64,000 nt of DNA from Micromonospora parva (GTDB lineage Bacteria > Actinomycetota > Actinomycetes > Mycobacteriales > Micromonosporaceae), in contig NZ_JNZS01000016.1 in assembly GCF_000718515.1 (NCBI RefSeq), positions 1 through 64,000 on the forward strand, read 5' to 3'. Positions 1-7,254 of the stretch are shown here, in pieces. The notes under the pieces are model-generated. The model worked only from the letters and a program-made list of their open reading frames with translations. It made no database searches and had not been told where the DNA came from. How positions within the stretch are numbered: the first letter of the stretch is position 1; every line of letters starts with the position of its first letter. The position numbers and the translations under genes are program-made.

Positions 1-230
1 GCCCCGGCCCCGCCCCCGCCCCCGCCCCGCAGCGGCGATCATGAGGTTGGCGGGGACAAATCAGGCGTACGCACCCGTCAGTCCCATGATCGTCGGGGTC
101 TGCCGGGCAAGATCGCGCTTGATCCTGGTTGTAGGGGCCTCGACCGCTGTGGAGGCCACTACAACCAGGAAGTTGCACGATCTTCCGGGGCGCGCGGGGC
201 GCGGGCGGGGCGCGCGGGCGGGGCGGGGTG
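1..230. other. Non-coding GC-rich left edge
   Basis: No convincing gene. The first 30 bases are a low-complexity run of C with G. The open frames through this stretch are arginine/alanine/glycine-rich, as out-of-frame GC-rich DNA gives. The main structure is the long palindrome at 109-184, listed separately. A short dyad, CGATCATG at 35-42 with CATGATCG at 85-92, precedes it. The minus-strand channel gene ends at 231. Confidence 0.6.
109..184. repeat. Long imperfect palindrome, probable dispersed intergenic repeat
   Basis: The core arms 123-141 and 152-170 pair over 19 positions with one mismatch around a 10-base loop. After a symmetric 7 x 7 internal loop, an outer 7-bp stem follows (AAGATCG 109-115 with CGATCTT 178-184). 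It lies beyond the 3' end of the MscS gene and has no T tract, so it may be a terminator-like hairpin or a REP-type element. Conserved stems in a non-coding edge region suggest selection on the structure. Copy number elsewhere cannot be judged here. Confidence 0.6.
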
Positions 231-1418
231 CTACTGGCGGGATTCGTCGGGGCCCACGAAGGCTTCGCTGCGGGCGTCGCCGTCGTCGCTGCCGCCGAAG
301 ACCCGGGCGTCGTCGGGCGCCTCGGTATCGGAGGGACGCCGGGCCGGGCGCCGCGGCTGCACCCACTGCCAGGACAGGTTGCTGGTGGAGTCGCCCAGCT
401 CGGTGCGCAGCCGGGGCATCGCGGTCGGGCGGTTGTCCCGGATCCAGGCGACCAGGTGCTCCCGCACGAGGCAGCGCAGGTCCCACAGACTGCCCGCGTC
501 GGCGGCGCTGACCAGCGCGCGCAACCGCACCGTCCCGCCGGTGGCGTCGGTGACCTGGAGGACGCAGACCCGCCCGTCCCACAGCTCGGTGCCCTCGACG
601 AGTCGGCGCAGCTCCTCACGCATGGTCTGCACCGGCACCGCCCAGTCCACGTCGAACTCGGCGGTGCCGAGCACCGCCGCCTCGGTCCGGGTCCAGTTCT
701 GGAACGGCTTGCTGGTGAAGTACGAGGTGGGCAGGATCAACCGTCGGTCGTCCCAGATCTGCACCACCACGTAGCTGAGGGTCAGCTCCTCGATGCGCCC
801 CCACTCCCCCTCCACGACGACCACGTCGTCGAGCCGGACGGCGTCGCTGAAGGCGAGCTGGAGGCCGGCGAAGACGTTGCCGAGCAGGCTCTGTGCGGCG
901 AGCGCGGCCACCACACCGACCACACCGGCGGAGGTCAGCACACCGGCGCCGATGCCCCGCACGCTGGGGAAGGTCATCAGCATCACGCCGACGGTCAGGA
1001 TGACGATCACCGCGATGGTCAGTCGGCGCAGCATCACCACCTGGGTCCGTACCTGCCGGGCGTGCCGGTTGTCGGGCACGTCGACCCGGAACCGGGCCAG
1101 CGCGGTGTCCTCCACGACGACCAGCAGGCAGGCGACCAGCCAGGCCAGTGTGGCGATGACACCGAGGATGAGCAGGTGCAGCAGGAGCCGCCGCCAGCCC
1201 TCGCCCACCGCGTACCCCGTGGTGAAGCGGACGGCGAACTGCACGGCGAGGACCGTCGCGGCGACCTGGAACGGGCGGTGCGCGTGCTCGGTCAACTCGG
1301 TCAACAGCAGTGACCGGCGACCGAAACGCCGGGTCAACCGGTGGACGACCTCGACCAGGAACAGGGCGACCGCCGCCGCGACGAGCGCGGCGACGGCCGT
1401 TTCGAGATAGTTCTGCAC
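231..1418 (-). CDS. MscS-family mechanosensitive ion channel
   Basis: 395 aa from the GTG at 1418, chosen because an AAGGGGAG ribosome site lies 10 bases upstream. Longer versions would start inside the terminator hairpin of the upstream gene. The N-terminal half has about four hydrophobic helices. The glycine/alanine-rich pore helix follows (AAQSLLGNVFAGLQLAFSD), then the MscS beta domain (DAVRLDDVVVVEGEWGRIEEL, ending LILPTSYF). The C-terminal ~50 residues are acidic and probably disordered. The family opens under membrane tension and releases solutes during hypo-osmotic shock. It follows the DUF1206 gene on the same strand but is separated from it by a hairpin, so it probably has its own promoter. 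Confidence 0.88.
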   Translation of the reverse strand: MQNYLETAVAALVAAAVALFLVEVVHRLTRRFGRRSLLLTELTEHAHRPFQVAATVLAVQFAVRFTTGYAVGEGWRRLLLHLLILGVIATLAWLVACLLVVVEDTALARFRVDVPDNRHARQVRTQVVMLRRLTIAVIVILTVGVMLMTFPSVRGIGAGVLTSAGVVGVVAALAAQSLLGNVFAGLQLAFSDAVRLDDVVVVEGEWGRIEELTLSYVVVQIWDDRRLILPTSYFTSKPFQNWTRTEAAVLGTAEFDVDWAVPVQTMREELRRLVEGTELWDGRVCVLQVTDATGGTVRLRALVSAADAGSLWDLRCLVREHLVAWIRDNRPTAMPRLRTELGDSTSNLSWQWVQPRRPARRPSDTEAPDDARVFGGSDDGDARSEAFVGPDESRQ

Positions 1419-1445
1419 GGCTTCGGTGCTCCCCTTCAACCAGAC

Positions 1446-1482
1446 GTCGGGCACTCCGGGCAAAAGCCCAAGAGTGCCCGAC
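1446..1482 (-). terminator. Hairpin terminator after the DUF1206 gene
   Basis: Arms GTCGGGCACTC (1446-1456) and GAGTGCCCGAC (1472-1482) are perfectly complementary. An inner GGGC/GCCC stem closes an AAAA loop. It sits 20 bases beyond the DUF1206 stop and just before the channel gene, fitting an intrinsic terminator without a U tract. Confidence 0.7.
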
Positions 1483-1501
1483 GGCCTAGGAATCGACCAG
1501 T

Positions 1502-2323
1502 TCAGACCTTGCGGTACCGGGACTGGAGGAAGCAGTAGACGCCGAAGGCGGCGATGCCCAGGGCGACCAGGGTCAGCAGGAACGTGCCGTACGACTGCTC
1601 ACGCAGGGTGTGCAGCGCGGCGTCCAGACCACGGGCCTTCTCCGGGTCGTAGTTCACCGCGGCCACGATGACCAGCAGACCGGCGATGCCGTACGCGACA
1701 CCCTTGGCCACATACCCGGCCATGCCCAGCCGGCGGGCCAGCTGGCGGGTCTTCGGGTTCATCTCGCCGGTCTTCAGGTGCTTCTCGAACTTCTTGAGCG
1801 CGCCGTAGATCACCAGGCCGACACCGATCGCGGCGAGCACCAGCCCGGCCAGGCCGACGAGCCAGCGGCCACCGCTGGAGGTCATCAGTTTGCCGGTCAG
1901 CGCCTCCTGCTGGTCGGCGCTGTTCGACCCGGCGTCGGAGAAGACCTTGAAGGCGGTCCAGGCGAAGTAGAGGTAGACGATGGTCCGGCCGGCCGACGCG
2001 AGCCGTTCCATGACCCGTTCCTTGCCGCGCTCGGCGCGGTGCCCGACCGCCGCCTCCAGCCCCTGCCAGATCGCCATCGCGAGCAGGCCGATCGCGACGG
2101 CGATGACGAGGAACTTGCCGAGGGGCTGTTGGGAGAGGGTACGCAGCGCGCCGGACTGGTCGCCGTCGTCGGACGACGTGCCGAACGCGATCTGCAACGC
2201 CAGCCAGGCGAAGAGCAGGTGCACGATGCCGTAGCCGATGAAGCCGGCCCGGGCGAGGAGTTCCAGCCACCGGCTGTCCGCCGTACGGGAGGCGGTGGCT
2301 TCGGCGTTACGGGTAAGTGACAT
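1502..2323 (-). CDS. DUF1206 integral membrane protein
   Basis: 273 aa from the ATG at 2323, with GGAG about 13 bases upstream. Three repeats of the DUF1206 unit, each a pair of hydrophobic helices around a GYxxxG-type segment (GFIGYGIVHLLFAW near 35, TIVYLYFAWTAF near 120, VAKGVAYGIAGLLVI near 205), predict six membrane spans. The function of the family is not established; it is common in actinobacteria. The N-terminal ~25 residues are polar and cytoplasmic-looking. A terminator follows the gene, so it is probably transcribed alone or with the lipoprotein gene upstream, which ends 58 bases before it. Confidence 0.85.
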   Translation of the reverse strand: MSLTRNAEATASRTADSRWLELLARAGFIGYGIVHLLFAWLALQIAFGTSSDDGDQSGALRTLSQQPLGKFLVIAVAIGLLAMAIWQGLEAAVGHRAERGKERVMERLASAGRTIVYLYFAWTAFKVFSDAGSNSADQQEALTGKLMTSSGGRWLVGLAGLVLAAIGVGLVIYGALKKFEKHLKTGEMNPKTRQLARRLGMAGYVAKGVAYGIAGLLVIVAAVNYDPEKARGLDAALHTLREQSYGTFLLTLVALGIAAFGVYCFLQSRYRKV

Positions 2324-2381
2324 GGCGCCACAATCTCCGTTTACGAAGATTTCCAAACGTCGGCCACCCCGCCCGCCCGGG

Positions 2382-2726
2382 TCAGCTCCCCGGGTTACGC
2401 GATACGCGGATCTTGATCTGCTGGTCGGTGACGCTGTCCAGGGTCACCGCGAAGCCGCCGGCCTCGGTGGCCTGCTGCCCGGTGGTGAGGGTGAGCTGCT
2501 CGCCGGCGACCTCGACGGTCACCTGGTCGCCCTCGGCGCCGACCAGCTTGGCCTCGACACCGAGGATGGTGGCGCTCGCGTCGACACCCCGCTCGAAGGT
2601 GACGGTGCAGGCGTCCAGCCCGCAGTCGGTGGAGGCGCCCTGGGAGCTGCACCCGGCGAGCACGGCGAGGCCGAGCGCCAGACCGGCGAAGAGACCGGCG
2701 GCGCGGCGGACGGAGGGCATGGGCAT
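2382..2726 (-). CDS. Small secreted lipoprotein, function unknown
   Basis: 114 aa from the ATG at 2726; the ATG at 2720 is equally possible. A short basic N-terminus and a hydrophobic stretch end in a lipobox (LAGC, Cys about residue 26), so the protein should be lipid-anchored outside the membrane. The mature part is small, acidic and beta-rich, with two cysteines in a STDCGLDACTVTF segment near the N-terminus that could form a disulphide. I recognise no named domain. Divergent from the desulfurase-like gene at 2844, with 117 bases between them. Confidence 0.75.
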   Translation of the reverse strand: MPMPSVRRAAGLFAGLALGLAVLAGCSSQGASTDCGLDACTVTFERGVDASATILGVEAKLVGAEGDQVTVEVAGEQLTLTTGQQATEAGGFAVTLDSVTDQQIKIRVSRNPGS

Positions 2727-2830
2727 GGTGGCGGGTTGGTTCGTCACCTCGCCAAGAGTACGAGACGCCCGCGATGTCACAGTCGATCGGTGATCACCCG
2801 GTGGCCGGACGGTGTCGCGGGAGCACCGGC

Positions 2831-2843
2831 TAGGGTCCGGGAC
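2831..2843 (+). promoter_or_regulatory. -10 box of a probable leaderless transcript
   Basis: TAGGGT at 2831-2836 is followed by 7 bases and then the ATG at 2844. That spacing would place the transcription start on or next to the start codon. No ribosome site is visible upstream of this ATG, which agrees with leaderless initiation. Confidence 0.5.
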
Positions 2844-4070
2844 ATGCCGTTCGACATCGCCCGTACCCGGGCCGCGTACCCCGCCCTGACCGAGGGCTTC
2901 GTCCACTTCGACGGTGCCGGCGGCACCCAGACCGCGGCCGGTGTGATCGACGCGGTCACCGCTGCCATGCGGATGGCGGTCGGCAACCGCAGCGCCGCCA
3001 ACGTGGCCGGCCGCCGGTCGTTGGAGCTGGTGGCCGAGGCCCGTTCGGCGGTGGCCGACCTGCTCGGCGCCGACCCGGCCGGGGTGGTGCTCGGCCCGAG
3101 TGCCACAGCGTTGACGTACACCATGGCCCGCACGCTCGGCGCGACCTGGCGCCGGGGTGACGAGGTGGTGGTCTCCCGGCTCGACCACGACGCGAACGTG
3201 CGGCCGTGGGTGCAGGCGGCCGAGGCGGCCGGCGCGACGGTGCGCTGGGCGGAGATCGACCGGCAGACCGGCGAGCTGCCCGCCGCCCAGTACGCCGACC
3301 TGGTCGGCGAGCGGACCCGGCTGGTGGCGGTGACCGCCGCCAGCAACGCCATCGGCACCATGCCGGACGTGCCGGCGATCGCCAAGACCGCGCACGCGGT
3401 CGGCGCGTTGGTCTACGTCGACGGGGTGCACTCGGTACCGCACGTCCCGACCGACCTGACCTCGCTCGGTGCCGATGTGCTGGTCACCAGCGCGTACAAG
3501 TGGTCCGGGCCGCACCTGGCGGCGATGGTGGCGGACCCCGCTCTCTGGGCGACGCTGCGCCCGGCGAAGCTGCTGCCGTCCTCCGACGCGGTGCCGGAGC
3601 GCTTCGAGTACGGCACGCCGAGCTTCCCGCTGCTGGCCGGGGTGGCCGCCGCGGTGGATCACCTGGCCGGGCTGGATCCGGACGCGGTCGGGGACCGGCG
3701 GGCCCGGCTGCGGGCCGGGCTGGCCGCCGCCCAGGCCCACGAGGAGGCGCTGCTGGACCGGCTGCTCGCCGGGCTGGCGCAGCGCCCGGCAATCACCGTC
3801 TACGGCTCGCCGGCCCGGCGCTGCCCGACGGTCTCGTTCCGGGTCGCCGGGATGTCACCAGCGGCCGTCCAGGAGGCGTTGGGCGCCGCCGGGCTCTGTC
3901 TCTCCGTCGGCGACTACTACGCCTACGAGTACTTCCATCTGATGGGTCTGCGCGACAGCGGCGGCGCGGTGCGGGCCAGCATCTACCACTACAACACCGC
4001 CGACGAGGTGGACCGGTTGCTGGGCGAACTCGACGCGCTGGCCGACGCGGCGGGGAGAATGGCCGGATGA
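2844..4070 (+). CDS. Cysteine desulfurase-like class V aminotransferase
   Basis: 408 aa, PLP-dependent fold type I. The PLP-binding lysine is in TSAYKWSGPH (about Lys219). The aspartate/histidine pocket segment is YVDGVHSVPH, and ASNAIGTMPDV matches the class V signature region. It belongs to the cysteine-desulfurase-like group related to SufS. The catalytic-cysteine loop of true desulfurases is not evident, so the substrate is uncertain: cysteine, selenocysteine or another amino acid. The first residues MPFDIARTRAAYPAL support the ATG at 2844. The stop overlaps the start of the next gene (ATGA), so the two are co-translated. Confidence 0.85.
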   Translation: MPFDIARTRAAYPALTEGFVHFDGAGGTQTAAGVIDAVTAAMRMAVGNRSAANVAGRRSLELVAEARSAVADLLGADPAGVVLGPSATALTYTMARTLGATWRRGDEVVVSRLDHDANVRPWVQAAEAAGATVRWAEIDRQTGELPAAQYADLVGERTRLVAVTAASNAIGTMPDVPAIAKTAHAVGALVYVDGVHSVPHVPTDLTSLGADVLVTSAYKWSGPHLAAMVADPALWATLRPAKLLPSSDAVPERFEYGTPSFPLLAGVAAAVDHLAGLDPDAVGDRRARLRAGLAAAQAHEEALLDRLLAGLAQRPAITVYGSPARRCPTVSFRVAGMSPAAVQEALGAAGLCLSVGDYYAYEYFHLMGLRDSGGAVRASIYHYNTADEVDRLLGELDALADAAGRMAG

Positions 4071-4354
4071 GCACCCTGGTCGAGGACAACCCGGCGAAGC
4101 ACCGTTTCGAGATCCTGGTCGACGACGCGCTGGCCGGCTACACCGCGTACCTGATGCGCGGTGAGGTCCTGGTCTTCACCCACACCGAGGTGGACCGGGG
4201 CTTTCAGGGCAAGGGGGTCGGCGGCGCGCTGATCCGCGGCACGCTGGACCAGCTCCGGGCGCGCGGTGCCACGGTGGTGCCGCAGTGCCCCTTCATGGCC
4301 GCGTTCATCGACAAGCACCCCGAGTACGCCGATCTGGTCGCCGACCTCCCGTAG
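4067..4354 (+). CDS. Small GNAT-type N-acetyltransferase (YjdJ-like)
   Basis: 95 aa, the size of the minimal GNAT_2 acetyltransferases. The acetyl-CoA loop is visible as DRGFQGKGVGGALIRGTLD (residues ~45-63). The C-terminal CPFMAAFIDKHPEYADLV is the usual motif of this subfamily, with the conserved Cys and the HPEY end. The ATG overlaps the upstream stop, so this is the second gene of a two-gene operon. The substrate is unknown. Confidence 0.85.
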   Translation: MSTLVEDNPAKHRFEILVDDALAGYTAYLMRGEVLVFTHTEVDRGFQGKGVGGALIRGTLDQLRARGATVVPQCPFMAAFIDKHPEYADLVADLP

Positions 4355-4363
4355 CCGGGCGGG

Positions 4364-5851
4364 TCAGCGGGCGCCGCTGAGCACCTCGGCGGCGGCCCGT
4401 CCGCTGGCCCGGGTGGCGCTGTGGGTGGCCAGGTGCACCGCCCCGGTGACCAGCTCGGGCACGCCCAACTCGACCACCACCGCGTCCGGGCGGACGGCCA
4501 ACGCGCGGTGCACGGCGGCGCGCATCCAGTCGTGGCGGTGCAGGTCCCGGACGACCAGGACCAGCGGCCGGGTGCCCGCCCCGGCGCCCGGGTCCGCCGG
4601 CACGTCGGGTTCGGCGTAGCGGACGGTGCTGGTGCCGGGCAGCAGCTCGCCCAGCGGCCCGCCGATGCCCCAGGGGGTCTCGGCGCCGATGGCGATGTTG
4701 CGCAGCGGCTCGAACTCGACGACGTGTGCGGCGCTGGTCAGTGGCAGCGCGCCCGTCGCGCCCGGGGCGGCGGTGACCCGGACGGCCCGGCGGGCGGCGA
4801 CCAGCCCGACGTCGGCAGCGCGCGCCGCGGCGGAGCCGGTGCCCCGGGCGGCCACCGTCCAGGCGGCGAGTTGACCGACGCGCTTGGCGGCCTCGGCGAG
4901 CCGTTCCTCGGGCAACTCGCCGGAGATGACGGCGGCCACGATGGCGTCGCGCAGCTCGCGGGCGGCCTGCTCGTCGGCCCGTTCGCCACCGATGCAGATC
5001 GCGTCGGCACCGGCGGCGAGGGCGCGGACCGTCGCACCGGCGAAGCCGTACCGGTCGGCGACCGCGCGCATCTCCATCGCGTCGGTGACCACCACGCCGG
5101 AGAAGCCCAGCTCGTCGCGGAGCAGGCCACCGAGGATGCGCTGACTCAGCGTCGCCGGCAGCTGCGGGTCGAGCGCGGGCACCAGCAGGTGACCGGTCAT
5201 CACCGCCTGCACACCGGCGGCCACGGCGGCGCGGAACGGGGCCAGTTCGCAGGCGTCCAGCCGGGCCCGGTCGGCGGTGATCCGGGGCAGGTCGTGGTGT
5301 GAGTCGACGCGGGTGTCGCCGTGCCCGGGGAAGTGCTTGGCGCAGGCCGCGACGCCGCCGGCCTGGAGCCCGCGGACCCAGGCGGCGGTGTGTCGCGCGA
5401 CCAGCGTCGGGTCGGTGCCGAAGGAGCGGACACCGATCACCGGGTTCGCCGGATTGGAGTTGACGTCGGCGTCCGGGGCGTAGTTGAGGGTGACGCCGGC
5501 CGCGGCCAGTTCGACGCCGAGGTCCCGGGCGACGGCCTCGGTCAGCGCCGGGTCGTCGACAGCGCCGAGGGCGAAGTTGCCGGGCCGGGAGCTGCCGTGG
5601 ACCGACTCCAGCCGGGTGACGTCGCCGGCCTCCTCGTCGATCGCCACGATGACGTCCGGCCGTTCCGCGCGCAGCGTCGCGGTGAGCGCGGCCACCTGCT
5701 CGGTGTCGACGACGTTGCGGGCGAAGAGCACCACCGAGCCGAGGCCGTCGCCGAGCCAGCGGCACACCCACGGCGGCGGGGTCGTGCCGACGAAGCCGGG
5801 TTGCAGGACGGCGGCGGCGAGCGCCCGGAGGTGCCCGGTGGTCGTGGTCAC
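4364..5851 (-). CDS. Glycoside hydrolase family 3, NagZ-like beta-N-acetylhexosaminidase
   Basis: 495 aa from the GTG at 5851, preceded by GAGGGGGC. The NagZ signature KHFPGHGDTRVDSHHDLP (about 158-175) carries the His of the Asp-His dyad. The nucleophile aspartate lies in GVVVTDAMEM. The family removes N-acetylglucosamine from muropeptides or chitin fragments in peptidoglycan recycling or chitin use. No signal peptide is seen, so a cytoplasmic enzyme is likely. The last ~150 residues form the extra domain common in actinobacterial members. It converges on the acetyltransferase gene, with 9 bases between stops. The AT-rich element near 6009-6033 may hold its promoter. Confidence 0.88.
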   Translation of the reverse strand: MTTTTGHLRALAAAVLQPGFVGTTPPPWVCRWLGDGLGSVVLFARNVVDTEQVAALTATLRAERPDVIVAIDEEAGDVTRLESVHGSSRPGNFALGAVDDPALTEAVARDLGVELAAAGVTLNYAPDADVNSNPANPVIGVRSFGTDPTLVARHTAAWVRGLQAGGVAACAKHFPGHGDTRVDSHHDLPRITADRARLDACELAPFRAAVAAGVQAVMTGHLLVPALDPQLPATLSQRILGGLLRDELGFSGVVVTDAMEMRAVADRYGFAGATVRALAAGADAICIGGERADEQAARELRDAIVAAVISGELPEERLAEAAKRVGQLAAWTVAARGTGSAAARAADVGLVAARRAVRVTAAPGATGALPLTSAAHVVEFEPLRNIAIGAETPWGIGGPLGELLPGTSTVRYAEPDVPADPGAGAGTRPLVLVVRDLHRHDWMRAAVHRALAVRPDAVVVELGVPELVTGAVHLATHSATRASGRAAAEVLSGAR

Positions 5852-6008
5852 CGCGCCCCCTCGCAGTGGCCGACGTCGATCGCCGACGACGGTGCGCCCC
5901 CGTCGACCCGCTGGTTGCGCTCGCTCATGCGGCCCCCGTACCCCATCTCTCACGCGCCCTCGGCGCACCGCCACCGGCAGGCGGTCCTGCCATGGTCACA
6001 CTGAGCGA

Positions 6009-6033
6009 TTCAATAGTCAATAAACCTTACAGT
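6009..6033. promoter_or_regulatory. AT-rich regulatory element upstream of the GH3 gene
   Basis: A 25-base AT-rich island in very GC-rich DNA. On the minus strand it reads TTTATTGACTATTGAAT, with a -35-like TTGACT (6020-6015) pointing toward the GH3 gene and a direct repeat ATTGA-N2-ATTGA. A poor -10 match follows at 5997-5992. It could be promoter plus operator for the hexosaminidase; a role for the small plus-strand gene at 6069 cannot be excluded. Confidence 0.4.
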
Positions 6034-6068
6034 TGCCTGGCGGCCCGCTCCCCGGGGAGAGTGCGGGG

Positions 6069-6194
6069 ATGGATCCCGTCCCGCTGGCCGACGCGACGAG
6101 CCCGGCCGACATCCCCGGCGTACGCCTGCTCGGCCTGGTGGTCGGCGCTCTGCTGCTGCTCGCCGCGATCCGGGCGATGTTCGGTCGACGCTGA
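6069..6194 (+). CDS. 41-aa single-pass membrane peptide
   Basis: A short open frame with GGGGAGAG about 9 bases before the ATG. The product starts MDPVPLADATSPADIPGVRL, then has one hydrophobic helix of about 18 residues (LLGLVVGALLLLAAIRAMF) and a basic end (GRR). This is the usual layout of a small N-out, C-in membrane peptide. It ends 87 bases before the F420 oxidoreductase gene. I know no family for it. A clean ribosome site and coherent hydrophobicity make it a probable real gene. Confidence 0.6.
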   Translation: MDPVPLADATSPADIPGVRLLGLVVGALLLLAAIRAMFGRR

Positions 6195-6281
6195 CCCGGT
6201 CCACGGCGAGCACCGGTGTGACCCGGCCCCACCGGGGTACGGCTCTGCCCATCAGCAGTCCGCGCGCCGAAGGGGTAAGTC

Positions 6282-7232
6282 ATGAAGATCGGATACTTTC
6301 TGTCCAGTGAGGAGTTCACGCCAGCCGAGTTGCTGGAGCAGGCGCGCGGTGCCGAACGGGCCGGCTTCGAGGCGCTGTGGATCTCCGACCACTACCACCC
6401 CTGGGTGGACGCCCAGGGCCAGAGCCCGTTCGTCTGGTCGATGATCGGCGCGCTCAGCCAGGTCTGCTCGCTGCCGGTGACCACGGCGGTGACCTGCCCG
6501 ACGGTCCGGATCCACCCGGCCGTGATCGCCCAGGCGGCGGCGACCAGCGCGGTGCTGCACGGCGGACGGTTCGTGCTCGGCGTCGGCACCGGCGAGGCGC
6601 TCAACGAACACATCTTCGGCGACGCCTGGCCGCAGGCCGACGTCCGGCTGGAGATGCTGGAGGAGGCCGTCGAGGTGCTGCGCGCGCTGTGGGGCGGCGA
6701 CTTCGTCAGCCACCACGGCAAGCACTACACGGTGGAGCAGGCCCGGATCTACACGCTGCCCGACGCTCCCCCGCCGATCTACGTCTCCGGCTTCGGGCCG
6801 AAGGCGATCGACCTGGCCGCCCGGATCGGCGACGGCTACGTCAGCACGATGCCCGACGGTGAGATGGTCCGGCGCTTCCGCGAGAACGGCGGCGGCGACA
6901 AGCCGTGCCAGGCCGGCTTCAAGGCGGCGTACGCCGACAGCGAGAACGAGGGGATGCGGATCGCGTACGAGCGTTGGCCCAACGCCGGGGTGCCCGGTGA
7001 GCTGTCCCAGGTGCTGCCCTCGCCGCGGCACTTCGAGCAGGCCAGCGAGCTGGTCAGGCCGGAGATGCTGAAGGAGGCGTTCGTCTGCGGCAACAGCGCC
7101 GACGCGCACCTCGAAATGATCGACAAGTACGCCAAGGCCGGCTTCGACGAGGTCTACGTGGCCAACACCGGCCCGCACTACCAGGGACTGTTCGACCTCT
7201 ACGAGCGCGAGGTCCTGCCCCGGCTGCGCTGA
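6282..7232 (+). CDS. LLM-class F420-dependent oxidoreductase (G6PDH-related family)
   Basis: 316 aa, bacterial luciferase-like TIM barrel. The start is MKIGYFLSSEEF with GAAGGGG upstream. Features of the TIGR03557 type are visible: WISDHYHPW (about 38-46), HGGRFVLGVGTGEALNEHIFG (about 93-113), and YVSGFGPKAIDLAARIGDGY. The relatives use reduced deazaflavin F420 as hydride carrier; the family includes F420-dependent glucose-6-phosphate dehydrogenase, but the substrate here cannot be read from sequence. Full length compared with the family. It is separated from the RecQ gene by only 22 bases. Confidence 0.9.
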   Translation: MKIGYFLSSEEFTPAELLEQARGAERAGFEALWISDHYHPWVDAQGQSPFVWSMIGALSQVCSLPVTTAVTCPTVRIHPAVIAQAAATSAVLHGGRFVLGVGTGEALNEHIFGDAWPQADVRLEMLEEAVEVLRALWGGDFVSHHGKHYTVEQARIYTLPDAPPPIYVSGFGPKAIDLAARIGDGYVSTMPDGEMVRRFRENGGGDKPCQAGFKAAYADSENEGMRIAYERWPNAGVPGELSQVLPSPRHFEQASELVRPEMLKEAFVCGNSADAHLEMIDKYAKAGFDEVYVANTGPHYQGLFDLYEREVLPRLR

Positions 7233-7254
7233 GCTGCGGGAGGCAGCCGAGCCC

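Noticed and set aside
41..582. Open frames on both strands at the left edge
   Set aside because: Arg/Gly/Ala-rich translations typical of shadow frames; no ribosome site, and the MscS gene covers most of the stretch.
1419..1463. Extension of the MscS gene to the TTG at 1463
   Set aside because: It would run into the terminator hairpin of the DUF1206 gene, whereas the GTG at 1418 has a strong ribosome site.
4305..5771. 488-codon minus-strand frame inside the GH3 gene
   Set aside because: Shadow of the hexosaminidase frame; arginine-rich with no motif, while the overlapping frame has complete GH3 signatures.
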